Source: an uncultured Flavobacteriales bacterium (GTDB lineage: Bacteria; Bacteroidota; Bacteroidia; Flavobacteriales_D; Parvicellaceae). Taken from it: a DNA stretch of 52,427 nucleotides. Under the pieces are notes generated by a model. It searched no databases. It was not told the origin of the DNA and saw nothing but the letters and a program-made list of their open reading frames with translations. This document shows, one piece after another, positions 42,771 to 52,427 of the stretch (position 1 is the stretch's first letter; each line of letters begins with the position of its first letter). Where the stretch lies: assembly GCA_943787535.1 (NCBI GenBank), contig CALSMU010000017.1, positions 1 through 52,427 of the forward strand, written 5' to 3'. The position numbers were made by a program, and so were the translations under genes.

Positions 42771-45575
42771 CCATTAGCACCAGTTTCTGGAACGAGTGCA
42801 GTATATTGTTTCGGAGATCCAATTGCTGATTTATTTGCTGTAGGAACTGGAGGAACATTAACTTGGTATAGTGATTTAGGATTTACCGCTATAGGTGCGG
42901 GGACCTCATATTCACCAACAAATGCTATTGGAGTATATACATTTTATGTTTCTGAAGAATCCAATGGATGTACAGGTCCTTTATCTTCAATCGACATTGT
43001 AATAAATGATGTGCCAGTTATTGATTCTGAAATTGCAGTTGATGTTTCTGGATGTAATATTACTGATGGTACAATAACGATAACCGCTTCGGGAGGTACG
43101 CCACCTTATAATTATTCGATTGATGGAGGAGTGACATTTACAAATACAACGGGAATTTTTACCGGGTTGGATGTAAATTCTTATCAAGTCGTTGTATCCG
43201 ATGTAAATTGTGAAACAGTTGGAAGTTTATTGGTTGTTTCTGGACCTGGAATACCACCAGCTCCTGTTGCTGGAACAGATGCAGTATATTGTGATGGTGA
43301 TGCTATTGCAGATTTAACAGCAACTTTAGCCTCAGGAGGAGCCTTGGCTTGGTATGATGATGCCGCTTTAACTAATTTTCTTGGCAGTAGCTCAACATTT
43401 ACTCCTTTTAATACGGTTGGAACTACAACTTATTATGTGACAGAAACTGTCACAAATTGTCAAAGTCCATCAACACAAATAACAATTATCATTAATCCAA
43501 CACCTGCAGCTCCAGTCGGTTCAGGAGGAAATACATATTGCGAGGGAGATTTGATTGCGGACCTTACAGCTGTTCCAACTATTGGAGGTAGCATAAATTG
43601 GTACGATGATGCTGGATTGACCAATTTGGTTGGAACAGGATTGGTGTTTACGCCGGTTAATGCTGTAGGAACCTTCGCGTACTATGTCATTGAGTCTTTA
43701 AATGGTTGTTCAGGTCCAGCTACTCAAATAGATGTAATAATTCGTCCTACTCCAGTGTTTACGGTGGTTGATACTAGCCCAAGCACATGTAATGGTTCAG
43801 ATGGAGAATTATTAATTACTGGATTAGTTGCAGGTAATACATATACTATTACTTATAGTGAAAATGGAACGCCAGTTACTCCTATAACGACAACTGCAGA
43901 TGGAAATGGAGAAATATTGATTAGTAGTTTAACAGCTGGAATATTTACATTTGTAACAGTTGAATTAAACGGATGTGCATCAACAGATGTTAATACATTT
44001 ACTTTAATGGATCCGCCAATGCCAAATTTCACAGTTGTTGCCAATAATCCTACAACATGCGGTGGTTTTGAGGGAAGTCTTGTTTTATCTGGTTTAGATC
44101 TAAATACAACTTATAATATTAACTACAATGATGATGGAGCTCCAATATCAGTGTCTATGACATCAGATGGTTCAGGAGAAATTATTATTATTGGTTTGGA
44201 TGCAGGAGTTTATGCAGATGTTTCTTTAACATTGAGTGGTTGTGCCACTACTTTGGCAGGTCCGTATAATTTAATTGATCCGAACGCACCAATATTTTCA
44301 ATAGGAGCTACAGTTAATCCTTCAGGGTGCGGGATTTCTGATGCATCCATAACAATTAATGGTTTGAACCCAAGTACAACTTATAATCTTACTTATAATT
44401 TAAATGGTGTGCCAGTTGGCCCAGTGTCTATTGCAACGGATAGCAATGGTGATTATGTGATTTCGGGTATACCAGGAGGAACATATGATGGGATTACAAT
44501 TGAATTGGCAGGATGTTCATCTACTGATTTATATTCAGGAGTTTTGGCACCTATTTACCCTACTGCACCAATTGCTTTTACAGATTCAACTTATTGTGAA
44601 GGTGATCCAATTGCAGATTTAAATGGAATTTCGGCTTTTGGAGGAACAATGACTTGGTACGATGACGCAGGTCTTTCTAGTCAAGTTGGCGTAGGACCAG
44701 CCTATACCGTTTTGGATACAGAACCAGGAACATATACTTACTATGTCACTGAAACATTGAGTAATTGTGAGGGTCCACCTTCGGCGGTTATGGTAATAAT
44801 TTCGCCGACACCTGCTGCACCCGTTGTAAGTGGAGATGTGAATTATTGTGATGGTGATGTTGTTGCTAATTTATCCGTAACCCCACAGGGTGCTGGAACA
44901 ATTACTTGGTATTCTGATTCCTTACTAACTGATTCAATTGGTGCAGGCTCAACTTATGCTCCCGCAACAGGAGTAGACACGGTTACTTATTATGTTATTG
45001 AAACAGTGAACAATTGTGTGAGTTCTGTTTCCAGCATGACATTAACAATATATCCTAATCCAATTGCTGTATTTGAACCAACCCCAAGTTCTGGTAATAT
45101 CCCTCTAGATGTTTATTTTGACAATATATCTGTAGGTGCGGCTACTTGCGCTTGGGATTTTGGAGACGGAACTTCTTCCACAGAATTTGATCCGTCAAAT
45201 ACTTTTACAGAGACAGGTGAATATAGCGTTTCATTATATATTGTTGATGTTAATGGATGTGCTGATAGCACTTCGGGAGTCATTATTGTTGAAGGATTGT
45301 CTACTTTAATTATTCCGAATGTTTTTACTCCCAATGGAGATGGAAGTAATGATGTGTTCAATTTGACTGGAACGAATATAATAGAGATAAAAGGAACGGT
45401 TATGAATAGATGGGGTCAGATAGTTTACCAGTTTAACACACTAGAAGCTGGTTGGACAGGAAGAACCGTTTCGGGTCTTGAAGCTGCCGAGGGTACATAT
45501 TACTATGTTATTGATGCCGTTGGAGCAGATGGTCAGGAATACAATTATCAAGGTCCATTTCAATTGATTAGATAG
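42465..45575 (+). CDS. Giant adhesin, C-terminal part with gliding-motility-associated (type B) sorting domain
   Basis: The frame opens with ATG 42465, but residues before SATVLTNALP are out-of-frame translation, so this is a piece of the preceding gene and not an independent one. It holds the rest of the fifth 86-residue repeat, Ig-like CHU_C-type domains marked by YCEGDPIADL and WYDDAGL, one SprB-type repeat (GCNITDGTITITASGG), three 90-residue repeats (TCNGSDGELLITGL), a PKD domain (TCAWDFGDGTSS), and the C-terminal domain IPNVFTPNGDGSNDVFN ... MNRWGQIVYQF ... GTYYYVIDA. This CTD directs export by the type IX secretion system, the B type being partner-dependent (PorP/SprF-like). Confidence 0.85.
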   Translation: MFRNIFYWSATVLTNALPTATVSGGGTICAGAAIPDITITLTGTGPWDLTYTDGLVPVTVTANTSPYIITNGADGTYSVTAINDANCTGTASGSATILSNLVPLAPVSGTSAVYCFGDPIADLFAVGTGGTLTWYSDLGFTAIGAGTSYSPTNAIGVYTFYVSEESNGCTGPLSSIDIVINDVPVIDSEIAVDVSGCNITDGTITITASGGTPPYNYSIDGGVTFTNTTGIFTGLDVNSYQVVVSDVNCETVGSLLVVSGPGIPPAPVAGTDAVYCDGDAIADLTATLASGGALAWYDDAALTNFLGSSSTFTPFNTVGTTTYYVTETVTNCQSPSTQITIIINPTPAAPVGSGGNTYCEGDLIADLTAVPTIGGSINWYDDAGLTNLVGTGLVFTPVNAVGTFAYYVIESLNGCSGPATQIDVIIRPTPVFTVVDTSPSTCNGSDGELLITGLVAGNTYTITYSENGTPVTPITTTADGNGEILISSLTAGIFTFVTVELNGCASTDVNTFTLMDPPMPNFTVVANNPTTCGGFEGSLVLSGLDLNTTYNINYNDDGAPISVSMTSDGSGEIIIIGLDAGVYADVSLTLSGCATTLAGPYNLIDPNAPIFSIGATVNPSGCGISDASITINGLNPSTTYNLTYNLNGVPVGPVSIATDSNGDYVISGIPGGTYDGITIELAGCSSTDLYSGVLAPIYPTAPIAFTDSTYCEGDPIADLNGISAFGGTMTWYDDAGLSSQVGVGPAYTVLDTEPGTYTYYVTETLSNCEGPPSAVMVIISPTPAAPVVSGDVNYCDGDVVANLSVTPQGAGTITWYSDSLLTDSIGAGSTYAPATGVDTVTYYVIETVNNCVSSVSSMTLTIYPNPIAVFEPTPSSGNIPLDVYFDNISVGAATCAWDFGDGTSSTEFDPSNTFTETGEYSVSLYIVDVNGCADSTSGVIIVEGLSTLIIPNVFTPNGDGSNDVFNLTGTNIIEIKGTVMNRWGQIVYQFNTLEAGWTGRTVSGLEAAEGTYYYVIDAVGADGQEYNYQGPFQLIR
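43750..44550 (+). repeat. Three tandem 270-bp repeats in adhesin 1
   Basis: The block with TCNGSDG/TCGGFEG/GCGISDA is found at 43785, 44055 and 44325, 270 bp apart. The encoded 90-residue module also occurs in adhesin 2 from 51440 on. Confidence 0.8.
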
Positions 45576-45807
45576 GTAGTAGCTAACTTATCTGGAATGT
45601 CTGTATTCAGCTAAAGACCTCTTTTTTGTTTTGAGACAAAAAAATAGAGCTTAAATATAAAATACTATTAGTATAGGAATAGTATAATGGCAACTATTTG
45701 ACTTTTAATTTCGTCTTGCATCAAAACAAATTAGATTATATTAGATTATCTATATTTTGAAATAGAGTAGTGCTTGGAATAGAATAGTAAAAATCAAATA
45801 AATACAA
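45576..45807. terminator. Possible AT-rich hairpin after adhesin 1
   Basis: CTCTTTTTTGT near 45619 and ACAAAAAAATAGAG near 45636 can pair around TTTGAG. It is 45 nt after the adhesin stop. The stem is AT-rich and the call weak. No gene is seen in this 232-bp gap. Confidence 0.3.
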
Positions 45808-46146
45808 ATGAATCTTCTTAAAATTATATTATCGATTATTTTCCTTTTGGGACTGAGTTTCAGTTCAATTTCATTTTCTCAAGAAAGCAGTTACATTGCT
45901 GTAATTTCGGAAGATGTCAATGAAGTTTTAGTTGATCTTAAGAATGATAGTTCCGATAGCAGGTTGAATGTAAATAAACTTATTAATGCATATAACACGG
46001 TAGATGGAATCGTAAAGGTTGAACTATTGAAGAATGATCAGGTTAAAATCCGTTACACAAAATCTAAATTAAATGGCCCTGGAATTTTTTTAGGGTTAGC
46101 ATTAGAAATGAATTTTTCTGAAGTGAAATTCATAGAGTCAAAATAA
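45808..46146 (+). CDS. Small exported protein of unknown function between the adhesins (112 aa)
   Basis: A signal peptide covers about 1-24 (MNLLKIILSIIFLLGLSFSSISFSQ). The mature 88 residues look like an alpha/beta domain: SYIAVISEDVNEVLVDL, an acidic DSSDSRLNV turn, INAYNTVDGIVKVELLKNDQVKIRYTK, and a C-terminal strand. This pattern is reminiscent of small ferredoxin-like (HMA/ACT-like) folds, but no metal-binding Cys are present. No named family. It ends 24 nt before the second adhesin's ATG, so the two are probably cotranscribed. Confidence 0.65.
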   Translation: MNLLKIILSIIFLLGLSFSSISFSQESSYIAVISEDVNEVLVDLKNDSSDSRLNVNKLINAYNTVDGIVKVELLKNDQVKIRYTKSKLNGPGIFLGLALEMNFSEVKFIESK

Positions 46147-46170
46147 ATTACAACACACTTTTATATAAAT

Positions 46171-48465
46171 ATGAAAAATTTTTTCATTTATCTATGTACA
46201 AAAATAATCCCCCTTATTATTGCATTCGTTATTATTACGACCAACTATTATGCACAATGTATTAATGGGACCCCGCCAACCTTAAACTGCGGTGCAGCAA
46301 ATACTACTGATCAAAATGACACCTACACATGTGTCTCAAATAATAATTGCCTTCCAGACCCTTCTTGTGGACCAGGAGTTGGTGAATCTGATTGGTACTC
46401 ATTTACATATACGGGAAATGATGCATTTCAAATATCCGATACTTGGATAGGTGCGCTTCAAAATTTTGCTATATATACTGCTGATGGCTGCAATGAACTA
46501 GGTTGTAGCCTTAGTAGAACGCAAGATATGGCAAGTGATGGGCAAGTTGAAGAAATGGCAACCATAGACTTAACGGGCTTAGGTTTGGTTCCTGGAACAA
46601 CTTATTTATTAAGAGTTTTTAATTCAGGAGTTAATGTTACAGGTGGGTTCGGCCAAACCCCAGGAGCTGGAGGTGGACAAGGTTATACCATAGACTGTAC
46701 AAATAACCAACAACCTGTTACAAATAACTGTGAAGATGCTATTCTTTTATCTGATGGAGATAATCTTACTGCGACGAATCAGTTTGCTACCATCGATGAT
46801 GGACTGCAAACACCGTCATGTGTTGGAACATTAGAAAATCCAGTATGGTATCAATTTTGTTCCACCACTGCCGGTGATCCCGTTGATGTAAATCTTACTA
46901 ATATTAGCTATACAAGTGATGATGATGGTAGTGCCGCCAACGGATTTCAATTTGTTATAATGAGTGGAAATTGTGGAAATTGGACAGAAGAATTTTGTGC
47001 CTCAACAAATGCCAGTACTTACACAACCACTTGGACGCCTGATCCATGTCAATGTTACTATTTCTTTGTCGATGGCATTAATGGAGATGGTATAGATTTC
47101 GATCTTTCATTTTCCAATATTAATAATAACCCAATAGACCTTTCTGGTGTGCCTGCTGATGAAACATGCCTTCTGTGTGATGGAACAATCGATATTAATA
47201 TATCCGGAGGTGCTGGTGGATATACTTTTTCATGGGTTGGTCCCAATGGATTTACATCAACTAGTGAAGATATTTCAGGTTTATGTGATGGTGATTACAC
47301 ACTTACCGCTACAGATGCTAATGGATGCGTTGTTGAATATTTTGCAACTGTTGGAGAGTTCAGTGGTGGCGGAGGCTCTGCTGTTGCAGGATTTAATATT
47401 AATAACACAACACAATGTTTGTCAGGGAATTCATTTAGTTTTACAAATACGGGTACTACCACTAGTGGAACATCTTATACGTGGGATTTTGAAACAGATG
47501 GAACGATAGATGTCAGTGGAACAAATAATAGCGCTGAAAATCCAACTTTTTCATATCCTTCAGCAGGATCTTATATGGTAACACAGACAGTAGATGATGG
47601 AAGTGGATGTCCAGCAACTGCATCTCAAACAGTCACTGTTGTTGCTACACCTCTGGTAACTGTAAATTCACCCACGATTTGTTTTGGTGATGATGCAACG
47701 CTAACAGCAAGTGGTGCCTCAACATATGCCTGGACAAATAGTGGAACACTATCTTCAAATGTTGGTTCTCCAGTTACATCATCAGTAACTTCAACAACTT
47801 CTTACACTGTTGCTGGAACAACCTCGGGATGTTCCAGTTCTCCGGTTACAGCCACCGTAACAGTATTGCCTGAAATTATACCAAATTTTACGTTTGGTGG
47901 AACTTTTTGTGAATCTTCGAACAGTGTAAATTTTACAAATACTACAAACTCAGGAGCATTAAATAGTCCTAATTATTCTTGGTCTTTTACTAGTGGAACT
48001 CCCTCTACATCAACTGCAACTTCTCCTTCTGGACTAACATGGACAACCGCGGGCACATATGATGTTACTTTAGTTGTAAATGATGGACTTTGTTCGGAGA
48101 GTATTGTTTTGCCAATTACAATAAATCCTTCTCCGACTGCCGTTGTTAGTGGCGGAGGAACTATCTGTGCAGGAGATCCAATACCGGACGTTACTATTAC
48201 GTTAACAGGGACTGGTCCTTGGGATTTCACATATACAGATGGAGTTACTCCTGTTAGCATTACTGGCCAAGCAACCTCTCCATATACTATATCTGGCGGT
48301 GGAGACGGAACTTATACTGTTACTGCTGTTAACGATGCTTTGTGTGCGGGTACAACAAGTGGTTCTGCCACGATTACAACCAGCTCCCCTCTCCGACTGC
48401 CGTTGTTAGTGGCGGAGGAACTATCTGTTCAGGTGATCCAATACCGGACGTTACTGTTGCATTAA
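46171..48465 (+). CDS. Second giant repeat adhesin: N-terminal part of a frameshifted gene
   Basis: 764 residues in this frame. Signal peptide about 1-28 (NYYAQ), a Cys-rich N-terminal domain (about 30-190, GESDWYSFTYTGNDAF), a second beta domain (to about 320), a SprB-type repeat (INISGGAGGYTFSW, about 345-395), a PKD domain (SYTWDFETDGT, about 430-490), more Ig-like modules and the first 86-residue repeat. After SATITT the frame turns into unrelated residues (SSPLRLPLL) and stops at 48465, because 2 extra bases near 48381-48388 shift it. The true reading continues in the frame beginning at 48393. Type IX secretion is likely but the sorting domain is beyond the window. Confidence 0.85.
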   Translation: MKNFFIYLCTKIIPLIIAFVIITTNYYAQCINGTPPTLNCGAANTTDQNDTYTCVSNNNCLPDPSCGPGVGESDWYSFTYTGNDAFQISDTWIGALQNFAIYTADGCNELGCSLSRTQDMASDGQVEEMATIDLTGLGLVPGTTYLLRVFNSGVNVTGGFGQTPGAGGGQGYTIDCTNNQQPVTNNCEDAILLSDGDNLTATNQFATIDDGLQTPSCVGTLENPVWYQFCSTTAGDPVDVNLTNISYTSDDDGSAANGFQFVIMSGNCGNWTEEFCASTNASTYTTTWTPDPCQCYYFFVDGINGDGIDFDLSFSNINNNPIDLSGVPADETCLLCDGTIDINISGGAGGYTFSWVGPNGFTSTSEDISGLCDGDYTLTATDANGCVVEYFATVGEFSGGGGSAVAGFNINNTTQCLSGNSFSFTNTGTTTSGTSYTWDFETDGTIDVSGTNNSAENPTFSYPSAGSYMVTQTVDDGSGCPATASQTVTVVATPLVTVNSPTICFGDDATLTASGASTYAWTNSGTLSSNVGSPVTSSVTSTTSYTVAGTTSGCSSSPVTATVTVLPEIIPNFTFGGTFCESSNSVNFTNTTNSGALNSPNYSWSFTSGTPSTSTATSPSGLTWTTAGTYDVTLVVNDGLCSESIVLPITINPSPTAVVSGGGTICAGDPIPDVTITLTGTGPWDFTYTDGVTPVSITGQATSPYTISGGGDGTYTVTAVNDALCAGTTSGSATITTSSPLRLPLLVAEELSVQVIQYRTLLLH

Positions 48466-50459
48466 CAGGCACTGGTCCTTGGGATTTCACCTATACAGAT
48501 GGAGTTACTCCAGTTAGTATTACTGGCCAGGCTACTTCTCCTTATACTATTTCTGGCGGTGGAGATGGGACATATACTGTTACGACTATAAATGATGCTT
48601 TATGTACAGGTACTTCTAGTGGCTCTGCAACGATTACAACCAATCCTTCTCCAACTGCCGTTGTTAGTGGCGGAGGAACTATCTGTTCAGGAGATCCAAT
48701 ACCGGACGTTACTATTGCATTAACAGGCACTGGTCCTTGGGATTTCACATATACAGATGGAGTTACTCCTGTTAGCATTACTGGCCAAGCAACCTCTCCA
48801 TATACTATATCTGGCGGTGGAGACGGAACTTATACTGTTACTGCTGTTAACGATGCTTTGTGTACGGGTACAACAAGTGGTTCTGCCACAATTACAACCA
48901 ATCCTTCTCCGACTGCCGTTGTTAGTGGCGGAGGAACTATCTGTGCAGGAGATCCAATACCGGACGTTACTATTGCATTAACAGGCACTGGTCCTTGGGA
49001 TTTCACATATACAGATGGAGTTACTCCAGTTAGCATTACTGGCCAAGCTAGTTCTCCGTATACTATTTCTGGCGGTGGAGACGGCACTTATACTGTTACT
49101 GCTGTAAATGATGCTTTGTGTACGGGTACAACAAGTGGTTCTGCCACAATTACAACCAATCCTTCTCCGACTGCCGTTGTTAGTGGCGGAGGAACTATCT
49201 GTTCAGGGGATCCAATACCGGACGTTACTATTGCATTAACAGGCACTGGTCCTTGGGATTTCACATATACAGATGGAGTTACCCCTTTTAGTATTACTGG
49301 CCAAGCGACCTCTCCATATACTATTTCTGGCGGTGGAGACGGCACTTATACTGTTACTGCTGTAAATGATGCTTTATGTACAGGGAATTTCGGTGGCTCT
49401 GCCACGATTACAACCAATCCTTCTCCGACTGCCGTTGTTAGTGGCGGAGGAACTATCTGTTCAGGAGATCCAATACCGGACGTTACTATTGCATTAACAG
49501 GCACTGGTCCTTGGGATTTCACATATACAGATGGAGTTACTCCTGTCAGTATTACTAGCCAAGCGACCTCTCCATATACTATTTCTGGCGGTGGAGACGT
49601 AACTTATATTGTTACTGCTGTGAACGATGCTTTATGTGCGGGTACAACAAGTGGTTCTGCCACAATTACAACCAATCCTTCTCCGACTGCCGTTGTTAGT
49701 GGCGGAGGAACTATCTGTTCAGGGGATCCAATACCGGACGTTACTATTGCATTAACAGGCACTGGTCCTTGGGATTTCACATATACAGATGGAGTTACTC
49801 CAGTTAGCATTACTGGCCAAGCGACCTCTCCATATACTATTTCTGGCGGTGGAGACGGAACTTATACTGTTACTGCTGTGAACGATGCTTTGTGTACGGG
49901 TACAACAAGTGGTTCTGCCACGATTGTAACCGATCCATTGCCAACGGCAGTTATTTCTGGAGGTGGTATTATTTGTATAGGTGATCCAATACCAAGCATT
50001 ACTATTGCTTTAACGGGCAATGCACCTTGGAATTTCACATACACAGATGGAGTAACTCCAGTTAGTGTTACTGGAATAGCGGCTTCTCCATATGTTATTG
50101 CTGGAGCTTTGGACGGAACATATACCGTTACTGCTTTGTCTGATGCTAATTGCACAGGAACTTCCTTAGTTGGTTCAGCCACGATTACAACAAATTCCCT
50201 TCCAACTGCAGTTGTTAGTGGCGGGGGAACTATCTGTTCAGGTGATCCAATACCGGACGTTACTATTGCATTAACAGGCACTGGTCCTTGGGATTTCACA
50301 TATACAGATGGAGTTACTCCAGTTAGTATTACTGGCCAGGCTACTTCTCCTTATACTATTTCTGGAGGAGGAGATGGGACATATACCGTTACTGTTCTTA
50401 ATGATGCTAACTGTGTAGGAACTTCGAGTGGAACGGCTACCATATCAACGAATCCAACA
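48133..50459 (+). repeat. Nine tandem 258-bp repeats in adhesin 2
   Basis: Units start at 48133, 48393, 48651, 48909, 49167, 49425, 49683, 49941 and 50202. Spacings are 260, then 258 six times, then 261. The first spacing holds the 2-base excess that shifts the frame. Several copies share long identical tracts (for example ACTGGTCCTTGGGATTTCAC), a sign of recent duplication or gene conversion. One copy reads GGAGACGTAACT where the others have GGAGACGGAACT or a synonymous form, so a Gly becomes Val. Confidence 0.92.
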
Positions 50460-52427
50460 CCTATTGCACCGACGGCTGGAACTGATGAGGCATATTGCTT
50501 TGGTGAACCTATGGTCGATTTGTTTGCTGCTGGCGGCGGTGGAACATTGACATGGTACGATGACGCTGGATTGACTAATGTTATCGCTACTGGAACTTCC
50601 TTAACTCCAAGCAGTGCTGTTGGAACAGATATTTATTATGTCACTGAAACATTGGCTGGATGTGAAGGACCTGCTAATTTGGTGACCATTACAGTTAATG
50701 AGAACCCAAGCATTACGCTAGAAACGTCTACAGATGTTTCTAGTTGTGGTTCTACTGATGGCACAATTACCGTTACGGTAACTGGTGGATCAGGCGTTTA
50801 CCAGTGGCAAATTAATGGTGGCGGATATGTTGCGGGAAGTTCACCATTTACTTTCACAGGTCTTGGAGTGAATACCTATGTAGTTGATGTGTTTGATGGT
50901 AATTGCTTCGATCAAGGCACAACTATAACTGTGTCCAATCCATCGGTGCCAGCGGCACCATTTGCTGGTCTAGATGCAACTTATTGTGAAGGAGATGCTA
51001 TGTTAGATATGACAGCTACGGCAGTTGGTGGAGGTAATTTGACTTGGTACGACGACGGAGCATTGACCAATGTTGCTGGAACAGGACCTACCATGATGCC
51101 ATTTGCGCAGAACGGTGCGACCATTTATTATGTAACTGAGACCGTTGCAGGATGTGAATCTCCATCTACCCAAGTAACCATAACCATTAATCCATTACCA
51201 GTAGCACCTGTTGCAGGTACATCAGCCGTGTATTGTGATGGCGATCCGATCTCTGATCTTGCGGCAACAGCAGCAATCGGCGGTACGTTGAACTGGTACG
51301 ATGATGCCGGTTTAACCAATAATGTAGGAACAGGAGCTGTTTTAACGCCTTCGTCATCTGTGGGTAACTATACTTACTATGTAACAGAAATTGCGGCGGG
51401 ATGTGAAGGGCCGTCTACTTCCATTACCATCGATATCAATTCTTCGCCTACATTTACAGTGGTTGCTTCTGATCCGACTACTTGTGGAGGTATAGAGGGT
51501 TCGATAACCATTTCAGGATTAATAGCTTCTAATGCTTACGATGTAACCTACACAGACGATGGTACTGCTATTGGACCATCCTTGATTAACGCTGATTTAT
51601 CGGGTGATATTGAGATTACCGGATTGAATGCAGGGAATTATGATAATATTACAGTTTCTTTTCTAGGCTGTAACAGTATAGATGCAGGTGTCTTTTTATT
51701 GTCTGATCCAAATGCGCCCACTTATTCCATTGCTACCTTTGATCCTATCACTTGTGGTGGCGTTGAAGGAACATTAACAATCAGTGGTCTTAACCTTTCT
51801 ACGTCATATAATGTAACTTATGATGATGCTGGAACAACTATTGGTCCCGCTGCAATCATGACTGATGGTGCTGGAGATATTATTATTACAGGGTTAGATG
51901 CAGGTGTTTATGATAACTTCATTATTGAACTTGCTGGTTGTACAACTCCAGATGCTGGACCTTATGTATTAGCTGATCCTTTAGCTCCTACATATACGGT
52001 GTCAACAACAGACCCTTTAAGTTGTGGAGCTAATGATGGAACTATTATTCTATCCGGGCTAACTCCTTCTACGAATTATAATATTACTTATGAAGATGAT
52101 GGTGCTTTAGTTGGCCCTAGTTTGCTTATTTCAGATGTTGCGGGAGAGTTAGTAATTACAGGATTGGATGCAGGTTCTTACGCGAATATCATTGTCGATT
52201 TATTGGGTTGCTCTAGTTTAGATATTGGGCCTTACTCATTGAATGACCCGGGGAATCCAACCTATAGCGTATCAATTACCAACCCTACAGTGTGTGGAGG
52301 AACTGATGGAAGCATTATGATTTCCAACTTAGACATAGCTACAGCGTATAACGTCAGTTATGATGATGATGGAGCTACAATAGGTCCAACCTCTATGATG
52401 TCTGATGTTTTCGGAGATATTGTAATC
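48393..52427 (+). CDS. Second giant adhesin, continuation after the frameshift (3' end outside window)
   Basis: Open without a stop from the shift to the last base, about 1,345 residues. There is no good start codon near the break, which supports it being the tail of the gene at 46171. Joined, the visible protein is about 2,086 residues. It contains eight more 86-residue repeats (to about 50459), Ig-like CHU_C-type domains with YCFGEPMVDL / YCEGDAMLDM / YCDGDPISDL and WYDD, one SprB-like repeat (SSCGSTDGTITVTVTGG), and at least four 90-residue repeats with TCGGIEGSITISGL. The order of modules closely follows adhesin 1, so the two are paralogues. Confidence 0.8.
51440..52427 (+). repeat. At least four 270-bp repeats in adhesin 2, running off the window
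   Basis: The block encoding TCGG(I/V)EG and related forms starts at 51480, 51750, 52020 and 52290, each exactly 270 bp apart. The 90-residue unit is PTYSVxxxDPxTCGGxEGSITISGL plus YNVTYDDxGTxIGP and TGLDAGxYDNI. Confidence 0.88.

Noticed and set aside
47147..47509. Plus-strand frame of 120 codons inside adhesin 2
   Set aside because: It overlaps the real reading frame, which has clear domains; codon pattern and composition do not look like protein.
48530..50300. Several minus-strand open frames of 68-145 codons, all with similar sequence
   Set aside because: They are antisense shadows of the 258-bp tandem repeats, so their similarity to each other only reflects the repeat.
48133..50459. Regular repeats considered as a CRISPR array
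   Set aside because: The unit is 258 bp, coding, and without short-repeat/spacer structure; no cas genes are present.

Overview
The window reads as a low-GC chromosome segment of a Bacteroidota bacterium, most likely of the order Flavobacteriales. The evidence is lineage-typical families: a DUF4290 protein, a DUF5686 outer-membrane protein next to tatC and lptB, a TonB-dependent receptor, Ig-like/SprB-type repeat adhesins with a gliding-motility-associated (T9SS type B) C-terminal domain, and promoter boxes of the TAnnTTTG type. Shine-Dalgarno sequences are mostly absent. I saw no rRNA, tRNA, CRISPR array, integrase or insertion sequence.

Layout. 1-1611 is the C-terminal part of a TonB-dependent receptor. 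1782-5485 holds a D-2-hydroxyacid dehydrogenase convergent with a hemA-hemCD tetrapyrrole operon, in which HemC and HemD are fused. 5879-9519 holds a secreted protein of unknown function, a small orphan, tsaB and an OmpA-family lipid/peptidoglycan-associated type protein. 9664-13708 is the tatC, DUF5686, lptB run on the minus strand. 13945-19024 holds a methyltransferase, a small membrane protein, an M23 peptidase and alaS. 19064-29789 is a long minus-strand housekeeping block: a NtrC-like regulator without a DNA-binding domain, a NatAB-type ABC exporter, dnaJ-grpE, a TlpA-like thioredoxin, murA, DUF4290 and a UvrD/PcrA helicase.

29920-38176 is the most interesting accessory region. A tightly packed plus-strand operon encodes a TMTC-like membrane glycosyltransferase with TPRs, two KAS III-like ketosynthases on either side of a small acyl carrier protein, a ketoreductase-like SDR, a DPM1/ArnC-like polyprenyl-phosphate glycosyltransferase and a sugar-N-acyltransferase-like GNAT. 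A sulfotransferase is convergent with its end. The parts fit a pathway that makes a short acyl group on a dedicated carrier, puts it on an (amino)sugar, loads a sugar on a polyprenyl phosphate and transfers it outside the membrane. The target is unknown.

38444-52427 is a cell-surface region: a small secreted protein, a giant repeat adhesin of about 2,240 residues ending in a T9SS type B domain, a small exported protein, and a second giant adhesin that runs off the window. Both giant genes are interrupted by a single frameshift at nearly the same point of a shared 258-bp repeat. Either these are assembly/sequencing indels in repeats, or they are real inactivating or phase-variable changes.
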